This document shows, in pieces, positions 1 to 7,159 of a stretch of DNA of 64,000 bases; position 1 is the first letter of the stretch; the number at the start of each line of letters is the position of its first letter. Origin of the DNA: an uncultured Bacteroides sp. (GTDB lineage Bacteria > Bacteroidota > Bacteroidia > Bacteroidales > Bacteroidaceae). Where the stretch lies: positions 42,895 through 106,894 of the forward strand of contig NZ_CABUHK010000008.1 in the NCBI RefSeq assembly GCF_902491285.1, in the 5' to 3' direction. The notes below the pieces were generated by a model that was given only the letters and a program-made list of their open reading frames with translations, was not told the DNA's origin and made no database searches. Made by a program: the position numbers and the translations under genes.

Positions 1-375
1 GCTGGTATGCTTAACCTCATTAAGAAAACCATGCATACCAAGAAATACAGAAGCATTGCATATTCCGGCAACTAACTTATTCTCTTTTACTGCTTTTTCT
101 ACAAGTGGAACTATTAGTTCACCTAGAGGTGAGAACCAATTCATTCCTCCAATTAATACCAAACCGGCATAATTTTCCGGCATATCGTTGAGCCCGTAAT
201 CGGGCAGCACCTTGAATCCACCTATTGAACTTACAGGTTCTTTGGTTATTGATAAAGTTTTCACTTTATAACTAATAGGATTTCCGGGCTTGACTCCCTG
301 ATTCAAACAGGTAGCTATATATGCACCTTCCCAGTCGGCGAAACCTTCTAGAATTACAAATATTACTTCTTTCAT
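1..375 (-). CDS. DJ-1/PfpI-family protein (partial, C-terminus outside the window)
   Basis: Reverse-strand reading from ATG at 375 gives 125 residues, open to the window edge. It begins MKEVIFVILEGFADWEGAYI and contains SIGGFKVLPDYGLNDMPENY and then AGICNASVFLGMHG. The Cys in the GICNA turn is the nucleophile position of the DJ-1/PfpI glutamine-amidotransferase-like fold, and the overall pattern resembles YoaZ-type members. Family members act as glyoxalases, chaperones or stress proteins; the substrate here is unknown. A -7-like TATCTTCG lies on the reverse strand near 400-407, so the gene appears to have its own promoter. I take it as host sequence bordering the prophage. Confidence 0.85.
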   Translation of the reverse strand, partial: MKEVIFVILEGFADWEGAYIATCLNQGVKPGNPISYKVKTLSITKEPVSSIGGFKVLPDYGLNDMPENYAGLVLIGGMNWFSPLGELIVPLVEKAVKENKLVAGICNASVFLGMHGFLNEVKHTS

Positions 376-900
376 ATAAACTTCTATCTTTTTGCGTGTA
401 CGAAGATACTATATTTAATTGATTGTAGAACGTTTTTATTTAATTGTTATTATCTCATGTGATGTATAACCTTTCTGTTATATTTTCCATTATAGCCTTT
501 ATTAGTACGTAGGGGGCACAGAACGATGTGTGTAAACTACGGCGGCCGCAAAAACATGTTGGACTGCCGATGAATAAAGGTGTTGAGGTGATTTTTATAA
601 AATGGGAAAAACAAAACGATACGTTACACAGATTGTCTTTTGAGTTACACATGCTTGTTATTTGAACGGCTTGAATGCTATGAAAGTTACTTTGAGCTAA
701 TCTGATGGTGCAAATAGCCATTGAATTGATAATAAAGACTAGCTAGGAGACTACTTTTAGCCTATTTCTGTGCATTGAGCAGAGGTAGGCTACATTTATA
801 TTCAAGCATTTGAGAAACTGTTTAAATAGGTTGGTTATTGGTATTGGTCGGCAATCTGCATTGGAAAGTTTGATTGGATGATGATTTGTTAAAAACATAG

Positions 901-979
901 TTAGGGATACCATTAAAGATACTGTTTAGGGATACTATATTTTTCCGTGAATAGAAGGAGTTATCAAGTTTAGGGATAC
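901..979 (+). repeat. Three direct copies of TTAGGGATAC
   Basis: The 10-mer TTAGGGATAC occurs at 901-910, 926-935 and 970-979 in the same orientation (spacings 25 and 44). The last two copies are preceded by a further T. Clustered short repeats near the end of a Mu-like element could be transposase- or regulator-binding sites. No copy or reverse complement was found in the right flank (37680-37965), which argues against a simple shared end site. Confidence 0.6.
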
Positions 980-1220
980 CTTTTCAGAACTTTTTTTTGC
1001 GTGTTCGGATATGGATAATGCCATTTTTGATACGTTTTTTGCCGTATTTATGCGTTTTAATAGGGGGATAATATCATTATTACGACTGCTTATGATAATG
1101 TAAATGTGAGATAAGTAATTGATTTATAGTGTGTATATTGGGAATAACATGTGATTTAGCGGTAAAAGTGTGTGTGTGATGTTTTTTTGCGATTAAGACT
1201 ATTTATATCGTAGTTTTTTT

Positions 1221-1228
1221 TAAGTTTG
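1221..1228 (+). promoter_or_regulatory. Bacteroides -7 box before the 4-TM protein gene
   Basis: TAAGTTTG matches the TAnnTTTG consensus and lies 23 bp before the ATG at 1252. No TTTG -33 box is at the ideal spacing; the nearest is at 1186-1189. Confidence 0.45.
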
Positions 1229-1251
1229 CATTTTAAAAGTTTGAAAACAGA

Positions 1252-1719
1252 ATGAAGATAAAAGTTCCAAATATCATTTCATTGTGGGTCGAAAAATATT
1301 ATCCGCTTCTTTTCACAATAGTAATTTGTGTGTTGCTTTATGTTTTCCGTTCAATGCCTGTAATAAATTATCTCTATATCTCTGTTTATGATGATACATT
1401 TCTAACTGCTATACTAACTGCATTGAGTATAATCTTTGGCTTTTTATTGACAGCTTTAACTACGTTATACCAGTCTCCTTCTCGAGCTGTTAAAGAGATA
1501 AAACAGGTCGGAAGATTCGACGAACTTATTTCCTATAATAAGAAAGCCGTTAAATGGGTGTTTTTTTCGGTTGTATTTACTGCCGTTTTTTTATTGTCGT
1601 TCAAACTTGACAGTAAAATACCACATTATGATTATTTCGTTGGAGTTTGGCTCTATATAACAGTATATTCTACATTTTTGAGTTACCGTTTTTTAGATAT
1701 ATTTTATGTACTTCTCTAG
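1252..1719 (+). CDS. Small four-helix membrane protein of unknown function
   Basis: 155 residues with four predicted membrane helices, at about residues 18-38, 47-70, 99-117 and 126-152. A short basic/polar cytoplasmic-type loop (SPSRAVKEIKQVGRFDELIS) separates helices 2 and 3. I do not recognise the family. It has its own -7 box and is transcribed toward, and overlaps by 4 bp, the end of the leftward gene at 1716-2630. Its place between the phage end and the repressor is where temperate phages often carry lysogenic-conversion or exclusion genes. Size and topology recall lambda RexB (about 144 aa, 4 TM), but I see no sequence basis for calling it a homologue. Confidence 0.7.
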   Translation: MKIKVPNIISLWVEKYYPLLFTIVICVLLYVFRSMPVINYLYISVYDDTFLTAILTALSIIFGFLLTALTTLYQSPSRAVKEIKQVGRFDELISYNKKAVKWVFFSVVFTAVFLLSFKLDSKIPHYDYFVGVWLYITVYSTFLSYRFLDIFYVLL

Positions 1720-2630
1720 ATTTTATTCCCAACAATGCTAAGAACTTCTCTATTAAATTTAGAATAAACTTCTGTAATTCCCCTTTTCCTCTCTGTATAG
1801 AGTAGATGAGAAGCAACATTGGGTTCGTCTAATTTAAATGATCCCTTAATTTTGTCTAAAAGTAAATCAACCACTTCTTCTGCCGTACTCATATCTTCAT
1901 TTTCTAAATGGTTACGGCCAATTATTTTTAATTTATTATTTCTATATTCAGTTGAAGTACCAGATATAACACGAGAGAAGAATTTTATCATATTGAGTAT
2001 TTCTGATTTCGAAAGTCCTCCTGTAACTTCTTCCGACTTAAAAATAAATGACATAGTTTTTGTTGCATTCAATTCTCGTGCTAATGCACCAAATTGACGT
2101 ATTGATCCATTTTGTGCAGAGTCTTTTATTATTTGTATAGGATTAGCTATTTTACATTCAACTGAATCTATAAGAATCATTCTATCGACTCTTTTGTATG
2201 CTTCAGATTTCAGAATAGGAAGCAATGATATATTAAATTCTGTTAGTCCATTCTTTAGTGCATGTGATGTGAAATATTCGCAAATACGTCCTTCGTTTAC
2301 ACCGATCCTGTTTGTTTCAATATACAATGCGCCTGTGTGAGGATCATATAATATTGTGTTTGGATATGCTAATCCTTGTCCATCGTCTAATGGAATAGCT
2401 GTGTAGTCATCTCCACCAGGAGTATGTGCTGGTGGAATTCCTTTTTTTTGCGTAGTAACAAATAGACCAGTAATAGTTCCATTGGGATTTTTTTCAACAA
2501 ATTTTAATTCGGTTGTTTTCAGTGAATCCAACTCTATTGCTGAATAAAAATTTGGATTTAATAATATTTTGGAAAATTCATCAATTCCAGCTGATTCAAC
2601 CTTAAAAACAGTTACATTTTTCTTTGCCAT
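1716..2630 (-). CDS. Hypothetical protein downstream of the repressor (possible exclusion/defence component)
   Basis: 304 residues, soluble, no signal peptide or membrane helix. The N-terminal half has a pattern I associate with phage-borne DUF6731-like proteins (GLAYPNTILYDPHTGALYIE, then an NRIGVNEGRICEYF stretch); this family link is from memory and unverified. The gene lies 62 bp downstream of the repressor gene on the same strand and is probably expressed in the lysogen together with it, the position of rexA relative to cI in lambda. It ends by overlapping the convergent membrane-protein gene by 4 bp. Function is inferred only from position. Confidence 0.7.
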   Translation of the reverse strand: MAKKNVTVFKVESAGIDEFSKILLNPNFYSAIELDSLKTTELKFVEKNPNGTITGLFVTTQKKGIPPAHTPGGDDYTAIPLDDGQGLAYPNTILYDPHTGALYIETNRIGVNEGRICEYFTSHALKNGLTEFNISLLPILKSEAYKRVDRMILIDSVECKIANPIQIIKDSAQNGSIRQFGALARELNATKTMSFIFKSEEVTGGLSKSEILNMIKFFSRVISGTSTEYRNNKLKIIGRNHLENEDMSTAEEVVDLLLDKIKGSFKLDEPNVASHLLYTERKRGITEVYSKFNREVLSIVGNKI

Positions 2631-2692
2631 ATTCTTATTTTTTGTGATTACTATATTAGAAATAGTGTCTTAATTTTCAATTAAATCCATTT

Positions 2693-3208
2693 TTATCGGG
2701 CAGTGGCAGAGGTCACATTGTCGGCATCTGGCGAAGAAGCTTTCTTTGTAGAAGCATTCTTCACATGGTCTAAACCCTTAGGATGAAATTCAGATATTTC
2801 TGGGTGTTGTTGTTCTACTTGAGCCTTGAGGCGACCAATCTCTTCAGACATTGATAGCATTTTAGCGTTTAGTTCTTCAATTTTAGCTTCTTTCTCCTTA
2901 TACATCTTATATATAATAGCTTCTTCGGCTGGAGAAATTGGCGTAGTAATTAGCGTACTACTCCGTTTGTTTCTTTCGGATGTTTTGTTATCTCGAAGCA
3001 TGGGACCATTACCCGTGAGAAGCCAATCAGGATTTAAGGTTGGATATCCACTAAATATTTTTAGTAGTTTATCCACGCCGAAATTTTTTTCGTGTGTCAG
3101 CATCTGGGTTACCTGAGCGCTAGAGCATCCAATAACTCTACCAAATTCATTATTACTAATTCCCAGTGAATCAACATATTCTTTTAATCTGCTAAAAATA
3201 GTATTCAT
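2693..3208 (-). CDS. XRE-family phage repressor (Mu c-like role)
   Basis: 171 residues. Residues ~5-60 form an XRE helix-turn-helix (NNEFGRVIGCSSAQVTQML), followed by the NPDWLLTGNGPML segment common in Bacteroides XRE repressors. A coiled coil at ~95-135 (EKEAKIEELNAKMLSMSEEI) probably dimerises it. The tail is Ser/Ala/Lys-rich and there is no S24 peptidase domain, so SOS self-cleavage is not expected. It is divergent from the Ner-like gene with operator-like palindromes between them, the standard lysis-lysogeny switch. The ATG at 3208 begins 5 bp from the first palindrome, so it probably autoregulates. Confidence 0.88.
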   Translation of the reverse strand: MNTIFSRLKEYVDSLGISNNEFGRVIGCSSAQVTQMLTHEKNFGVDKLLKIFSGYPTLNPDWLLTGNGPMLRDNKTSERNKRSSTLITTPISPAEEAIIYKMYKEKEAKIEELNAKMLSMSEEIGRLKAQVEQQHPEISEFHPKGLDHVKNASTKKASSPDADNVTSATAR

Positions 3209-3266
3209 TATTGCTAAAAATATTTAGTAATTTCTTTTGCTGCTAATTATATTTAGTATACATTTG
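3190..3266. promoter_or_regulatory. Lysis-lysogeny operator region with rightward early promoter
   Basis: Two near-palindromes of form CTAA-N6-TTAG occur at 3214-3227 and 3243-3256 (29 bp apart). A half copy (TGCTAAAAATA) at 3190-3200 lies inside the repressor start. The rightward promoter is TTTG (3236-3239), 19 bp, TACATTTG (3259-3266), an exact Bacteroides consensus, and the second palindrome lies inside its spacer. Repressor binding should therefore block early transcription, while the first palindrome covers the repressor start region. Confidence 0.75.
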
Positions 3267-3327
3267 CAAAGTCTTCCAATGGGAGACGCTTCAAAGATAG
3301 GAAATAACAATTAATAATAATGTTAGT

Positions 3328-3558
3328 ATGGAAGAAAAAAAAGAAGTGATTGAAATCAGTTTGGAACTCCAAAGAGAGATTGCCAAAGTGTTCAAAGTGA
3401 CTGAAAGAACAGTGCAAAGTGCAATGCGCTTTGAAACTAAGAGTCCTACCGCTCGAATATTGCGTGCTTACGCCTTGAATCATGGAGCGGAGCAATATGA
3501 AGTGACCACTATCAAAAAGAAGGTGGAGAATCCATACAAGGAAACAATAACTTTTTGA
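3328..3558 (+). CDS. Ner/Cro-like small DNA-binding regulator
   Basis: 76 residues, first gene of the rightward early transcript. Residues ~8-35 (SLELQREIAKVFKVTERTVQ) fit a helix-turn-helix, followed by a basic stretch. By position, divergent from the repressor and upstream of MuA, it should act like Mu Ner, lowering early and repressor transcription. The 5' leader is AT-rich without a Shine-Dalgarno, as is usual in Bacteroides. The family assignment rests on size, position and the HTH pattern. Confidence 0.7.
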   Translation: MEEKKEVIEISLELQREIAKVFKVTERTVQSAMRFETKSPTARILRAYALNHGAEQYEVTTIKKKVENPYKETITF

Positions 3559-3588
3559 AGGAGTATAAACCATTTAATTATTTCAGTT

Positions 3589-3990
3589 ATGAAAATCACA
3601 TTAACATCCTTTGAAAGATCAATGATAGTAGATAATAATACCAGCAGCATGATTTCTGCTGCCGGTATTATTGAAAAGTGTCAGGACACACTTGAGAAAG
3701 TTAATTGCGCAGAATCTACCTCGGAAGAAGAAGGGGTTGAAATTCAGTATGTATCTTACCGATATGCGGAAAAAGTACTTTCATCTCGTCCGCTAATTTG
3801 TGAAGAGTCTTTTCTATCTCCAAGTAGTTTACTTGCTTATCTTTTGGCGCACCGATTAAGAATGTCAGTTCCTCAGGAACTCCAAATGCAGGGGTTGACC
3901 ATGAAGACTCAGGATAATAGATGTCACTTTTGTATCTCAGGTTCATTTTCCTTAGACGATGCGCAAACTCTGATCTCACACTTGAAATAG
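3589..3990 (+). CDS. Doubtful 133-aa reading frame after the Ner-like gene
   Basis: Starts 30 bp after the Ner-like gene and encodes 133 residues with no recognised motif. It is overlapped for most of its length by the leftward reading frame at 3716-4036, which has better support (a promoter cassette shared with another gene). A strong hairpin at 3635-3673 lies inside it. I think it more likely to be a shadow, but cannot exclude a real early gene. Confidence 0.3.
   Translation: MKITLTSFERSMIVDNNTSSMISAAGIIEKCQDTLEKVNCAESTSEEEGVEIQYVSYRYAEKVLSSRPLICEESFLSPSSLLAYLLAHRLRMSVPQELQMQGLTMKTQDNRCHFCISGSFSLDDAQTLISHLK
3635..3673. terminator. Strong hairpin, possible terminator/attenuator
   Basis: Arms AATAATACCAGCAGC and GCTGCCGGTATTATT pair over 15 bp with one mismatch and a 9-nt loop. 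There is no T-run on the forward side. On the reverse side it follows the stop of the leftward gene (3716) by 43 bp and runs into AT-rich sequence. It could end that gene, or reduce read-through from the Ner-like gene. Confidence 0.4.
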
Positions 3991-4036
3991 TGTTGTCGTC
4001 AGTTGATGGGAAGGTGATTCTCATAAAGTGATTCAT
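3716..4036 (-). CDS. Leftward small early-region protein, unknown function
   Basis: 106 residues, soluble, mixed charge, no motif I recognise. Support for it being real comes from upstream: bases 4037-4108 carry a consensus -7 box (TACATTTG on this strand) inside a ~72-bp cassette closely matching the one upstream of the leftward gene at 4453-4866. The two ATGs sit at almost the same distance from their cassettes. It is read against the early transcript, so it may be expressed in the lysogen or under separate control. Confidence 0.5.
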   Translation of the reverse strand: MNHFMRITFPSTDDNTISSVRSEFAHRLRKMNLRYKSDIYYPESSWSTPAFGVPEELTFLIGAPKDKQVNYLEIEKTLHKLADEMKVLFPHIGKIHTEFQPLLLPR

Positions 4037-4108
4037 GATAAAATTAATTTTAAGTTTGGTAGCTACAAATGTAGCGAAACTATCCCGGTTCGGGATGAAT
4101 AGGGATAG
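4037..4108 (-). promoter_or_regulatory. Promoter/operator cassette copy 1
   Basis: On the reverse strand it holds TACATTTG (4066-4073) inside the palindrome GCTACAAATGTAGC (4062-4075), and upstream of it an imperfect palindrome from 4080 to 4108 with arms CTATCCC and GGGATAG. The ATG is about 29 bp downstream of the -7 box. The layout and much of the sequence recur at 4867-4938. Confidence 0.6.
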
Positions 4109-4141
4109 ATATTTTGAGTAATAATTTTAATAAGCAATGAT

Positions 4142-4321
4142 ATGAAAGCAATTAGATGGATTCAGAATGTAGCCGCTGTTATAGCTATAGCAATGGCTGT
4201 CAGTTTAGCCGATGGTATAGGTATAACTTTTAAAGAAGCTTGTACGGCAGGAATGCTGGTGGTATTGGCGGTGGTGATGTTGTTGGGACGGGCTTTGGAG
4301 GAAGAAAGGAGGGCTGAGTGA
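4142..4321 (+). CDS. Small two-helix membrane protein
   Basis: 59 residues: short N-terminus (MKAIRWIQN), a hydrophobic segment (VAAVIAIAMAVSLADGIGI), then a second one around ACTAGMLVVLAVVMLLG, and a charged tail (RALEEERRAE). It could be an inner-membrane early protein. The stop TGA (4319-4321) overlaps an ATG at 4321, so translation could be coupled to the next frame. I do not recognise a family; codon pattern and clean membrane topology are the evidence. Confidence 0.5.
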   Translation: MKAIRWIQNVAAVIAIAMAVSLADGIGITFKEACTAGMLVVLAVVMLLGRALEEERRAE

Positions 4322-4659
4322 TGTTTCGCGCCCTCCGTATATTGTATCGGCTGTATAAACTTCGCTGGCTGATAGAAGAATCTAAATTGGTGAGATATGA
4401 ACGTGTTCATATTTCGGACAAGAAAGCTTTTTATTCTGTCTACTGCCGATACTTATTTACCGAGAACGGTGTTTATCCCTTGTATGATAGTAGCAGCCGA
4501 ATTGGCGAGTTCAAGGATTGGTTTTATTCGTTCAGTGAAAGATGGTGGGAGTTCCGACGCAAGCTTGTCCGCTTCGTGGCATATCTTTGTAAGATTAGCT
4601 TCAAGGAAAAGTTCCTGAGCACGAAACCCACCCCGTTCGAAGAAAGAATTAAGTCCTGA
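4321..4659 (+). CDS. Doubtful basic 113-aa reading frame
   Basis: ATG at 4321 overlaps the stop of the small membrane-protein gene. The product is rich in Arg, Lys, Trp and Tyr (MFRALRILYRLYKLRWLIEE at the start). From 4453 on it is antisense to the better supported leftward gene. The first ~44 codons are free of overlap. Possibly a short basic protein, possibly a shadow. Confidence 0.3.
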   Translation: MFRALRILYRLYKLRWLIEESKLVRYERVHISDKKAFYSVYCRYLFTENGVYPLYDSSSRIGEFKDWFYSFSERWWEFRRKLVRFVAYLCKISFKEKFLSTKPTPFEERIKS

Positions 4660-4866
4660 GTTAGCTTTGAAATGCACTTCTTCCCCATAAGGTTCCGGTT
4701 TGGATATATATCCCATTTGGGCAAGCTCTCTAAGAACATGCATCGTTTCCGGGTATGGTATATCAAATGGTTTAGGAGCATCGTATCTCATATGACAAGC
4801 AGGGTAACGTTCAGCATCAATAGCGGCAGCTAAAACGGCATCTTTTTTATCGACAGTGATATTCAT
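4453..4866 (-). CDS. Leftward 137-aa early-region protein, unknown function
   Basis: 137 residues with normal amino-acid composition. Residues ~38-62 (YPETMHVLRELAQMGYISKP) look like a winged-helix-type segment, followed by a helical C-terminal half (KICHEADKLASELPPSFTER). No family recognised. Its upstream region, 4867-4938, is a second copy of the promoter cassette at 4037-4108. The pair of leftward genes behind near-identical promoters, interleaved with rightward early genes, suggests coordinated control separate from the MuA transcript. Confidence 0.55.
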   Translation of the reverse strand: MNITVDKKDAVLAAAIDAERYPACHMRYDAPKPFDIPYPETMHVLRELAQMGYISKPEPYGEEVHFKANSGLNSFFERGGFRAQELFLEANLTKICHEADKLASELPPSFTERIKPILELANSAATIIQGINTVLGK

Positions 4867-4938
4867 GATTATATAATTTATTGGTTTGGATAGCTACAAA
4901 GGTAGCAGACTATTCCGGTTCGTGAGGAATAGGAATAG
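4867..4938 (-). promoter_or_regulatory. Promoter/operator cassette copy 2
   Basis: Holds TACCTTTG on the reverse strand (4897-4904) inside GCTACAAAGGTAGC (4893-4906) and an upstream imperfect palindrome (4910-4938, arms beginning CTATTCC and ending GGAATAG). The ATG is about 30 bp downstream of the -7 box. It aligns along its length with 4037-4108. Confidence 0.6.
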
Positions 4939-5030
4939 TGTTTTTCTCACATGCAAGATAAGAACTCTTATGAGTGGCTTACGGGTTCGGGTCAGTGCCG
5001 GACGCTTGTGCAAATTTAAAATGTTTGATT

Positions 5031-7121
5031 ATGGAAATGTTTGGTAATATACGGTGCGTGACTTTCGCTGAGCTGGTGACTCAGGGGGGAATCCTGAGTG
5101 AGCCGAACTATAAAAAGAAAGTTCGTGAAGGGAAGATTCGTGTACTCCGTCCGGGGAAAGGGAAAGGTTCTTGTGCTCTCATTGACTATGTTTCCCTTTA
5201 CAAACCCATCAAGGAGGCTTATGACGCCAAGTACCCGGATGCAGAACAGCAACTGAAAGAACAAATCAAAGAAGAAACCATGAGTGATACACTAAGAACT
5301 GATAGCAAAGCTATTGAATTTTACCGTGATAAATTTACATTATCCGATGGTAGCAGCCTGACAGATGTGAAACAGACAGAATATGTACTGAACGCACAAG
5401 TAATGAATGAAATGATTTGTGTGGAGAATGAAATGAAATCGCTGCACAGGAAGAGTGGTTATTCACACTCCAGGGAAATTTGGGAGGCTGTAATGGGTAC
5501 TTGTGAGAAACTTCGTTCGCTGTATCAACATACGCTTCCCGCTAATGCTGCTCGTCTGCGTGAAAAGTACAATGCTTATAAGAAGTATGGGTATGAGGTA
5601 TTGATCAGTGCCAAGAATGGTAACCAGAACACTCGTAAGATCGGACCGTTGGAAGGACGCTTGTTGCTAAAACTAAAACGTAGTAAGTTTCCTATTTATA
5701 ACGACTCTCAGATATTTGAGGAGTACAATCACCAGGCGATAGAACGTGGACTGAAACCAATCAAGTCCATGACCACTCTTCGCAATTATCTGTATGATCC
5801 TGCCGTGATGCCACTTTGGTTTGCTGCCGTATATGGAATGCAGAAGTGGAAATCGAAATACTCTTCTTTATTGAAGACACAACTTCCGCAGATGCGTGAC
5901 GCTCTTTGGTATTCCGATGGTACTAAGCTGAACCTGTACTATAAAAATGCGGATAATAAAATGTGTACCACTTCTGTTTACGAAGTTCTTGACGCTTATA
6001 GTGAGACGTTAATAGGCTACGATATCGCTCCGAAAGAAACTTTTGACAGTCAGTACCGGGCTTTCCGGCAGGCAGTAGAATTCGCTGGTGTTCGTCCCTA
6101 TGAAATTGTAAACGACAATCAGGGTGGACATAATAAGCTGGCGGCGCGAGGATTTTTCGACAAGATTGCTATCCTTCATAAACCTACCATGCCATACAAC
6201 GGTCAGAGCAAAACAATAGAAAGCGTCTTCGGCCGGTTCCAGCAGCAGATACTTCATAAAATATGGTATTTCACCGGGCAGAACGTGACAGCTGTAAAGA
6301 TGAACAGCAAGCCCAATCTTGAATTCATAGAAAAGAACGCTTACGCTCTTCCTACTCTGGAAGAAGTGAAAGAAATCTACCGTCAATGCCGTGAGGAATG
6401 GAACAATGCCGCTCATCCGGCTACCGGTATCGCTCGGATTGACATGTACCGCATGAGCGAGAATCCGGAAACATCACCCGTGCAGCCGGTTGAACTGATT
6501 CAGATGTTCTGGCTCACAAGCGCCAAAGAGGTGACCTACACCAATGCCGGGCTGAAAATAGAGATTGACAAGCAGAAATATGAGTACGAAGTCTATGGCG
6601 AAGACGGACTTCGTAATGAACAGTGGGCACTTCGTAACACAGGACGCAAGTTCCGTGTGATGTATGATCCGATGGATATGACCCGTATTGAACTTTGGGA
6701 ACCGACCGCTTCCGGATTGAAATACAGCATAAGCGCAACTCCGCGGACCGTCATTAACCGTGACACACAGACTCGAACCGCTGATCAGACTTCCTTCATG
6801 CGTCGAACTGTCGACCAAAATAAGGAGACAATGGCGCTGATCCAACTCAGCACAGAAGATTTCGATCTGGACGAATCCATCGCAGCCGAACTCTTTAACC
6901 TCTCTACTCCGCAACCGAAGAATGTGAGCGAAAAGAAAATGAAGGAAGTGCGTGAGAAATATGAAGCCGGAACGCTACAGTCCCCCATATCCCTGCCGGA
7001 AAAACTGGCGATTGAGGAAGAGGATGACGGCACGGAACTGGCATATTCCACTACCGGAGAATATACCAAAGTGACTTCCAATCTCACATTTGATGATATC
7101 GACTGTCTTGAACGCTATTAG
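5031..7121 (+). CDS. MuA-type DDE transposase
   Basis: About 696 residues from ATG 5031; a longer frame from GTG 4974 is less likely because the ATG follows an AT-rich leader. It catalyses strand transfer in integration and replicative transposition. The N-terminus (MEMFGNIRCVTFAELVTQGG) resembles the MuA winged-helix DNA-binding domain. The catalytic core has D296 (YSDGTKLN), D362 (NDNQGGHN) and E397 (SKTIESVFGRF), an RNase H-fold DD(35)E triad. The beta-barrel and a basic, charged C-terminal part that would contact MuB follow. It lies directly upstream of the MuB-like gene, as in Mu. Confidence 0.95.
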   Translation: MEMFGNIRCVTFAELVTQGGILSEPNYKKKVREGKIRVLRPGKGKGSCALIDYVSLYKPIKEAYDAKYPDAEQQLKEQIKEETMSDTLRTDSKAIEFYRDKFTLSDGSSLTDVKQTEYVLNAQVMNEMICVENEMKSLHRKSGYSHSREIWEAVMGTCEKLRSLYQHTLPANAARLREKYNAYKKYGYEVLISAKNGNQNTRKIGPLEGRLLLKLKRSKFPIYNDSQIFEEYNHQAIERGLKPIKSMTTLRNYLYDPAVMPLWFAAVYGMQKWKSKYSSLLKTQLPQMRDALWYSDGTKLNLYYKNADNKMCTTSVYEVLDAYSETLIGYDIAPKETFDSQYRAFRQAVEFAGVRPYEIVNDNQGGHNKLAARGFFDKIAILHKPTMPYNGQSKTIESVFGRFQQQILHKIWYFTGQNVTAVKMNSKPNLEFIEKNAYALPTLEEVKEIYRQCREEWNNAAHPATGIARIDMYRMSENPETSPVQPVELIQMFWLTSAKEVTYTNAGLKIEIDKQKYEYEVYGEDGLRNEQWALRNTGRKFRVMYDPMDMTRIELWEPTASGLKYSISATPRTVINRDTQTRTADQTSFMRRTVDQNKETMALIQLSTEDFDLDESIAAELFNLSTPQPKNVSEKKMKEVREKYEAGTLQSPISLPEKLAIEEEDDGTELAYSTTGEYTKVTSNLTFDDIDCLERY

Positions 7122-7159
7122 AATGACGAAAAATAACTGTTTAAACAATATACGAAACA

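Larger units (their letters stand above)
376..1251. other. Non-coding flank containing the prophage left end
   Basis: No convincing gene is seen in these 876 bases. The only long reading frame (455-721, reverse) is Cys/Ser/Thr-rich and looks like chance. The stretch turns strongly AT-rich from about 760 on. By analogy with Mu, the left end with its transposase-binding sites should lie here, between the host gene start at 375 and the first prophage gene at 1252. I could not find a terminal inverted repeat or 5-bp target duplication matching the right flank, so the end is not placed. Confidence 0.5.

Noticed and set aside
398..406. GTACGAAGA shared by left flank (398-406) and right flank (37735-37743) as possible target duplication
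   Set aside because: The same 9-mer is present at ~48243 before tdh and is part of a promoter-type TATCTTCGTAC pattern; it does not mark the ends.
455..721. 88-aa reverse reading frame in the left flank
   Set aside because: Composition is skewed to Cys/Ser/Thr/Ile, no start context or motif, and it lies in a region expected to be the phage end.
3589..3990. Rightward frame as a firm early gene
   Set aside because: It is antisense to a frame with a shared promoter cassette and contains a strong hairpin; kept only as a low-confidence entry.
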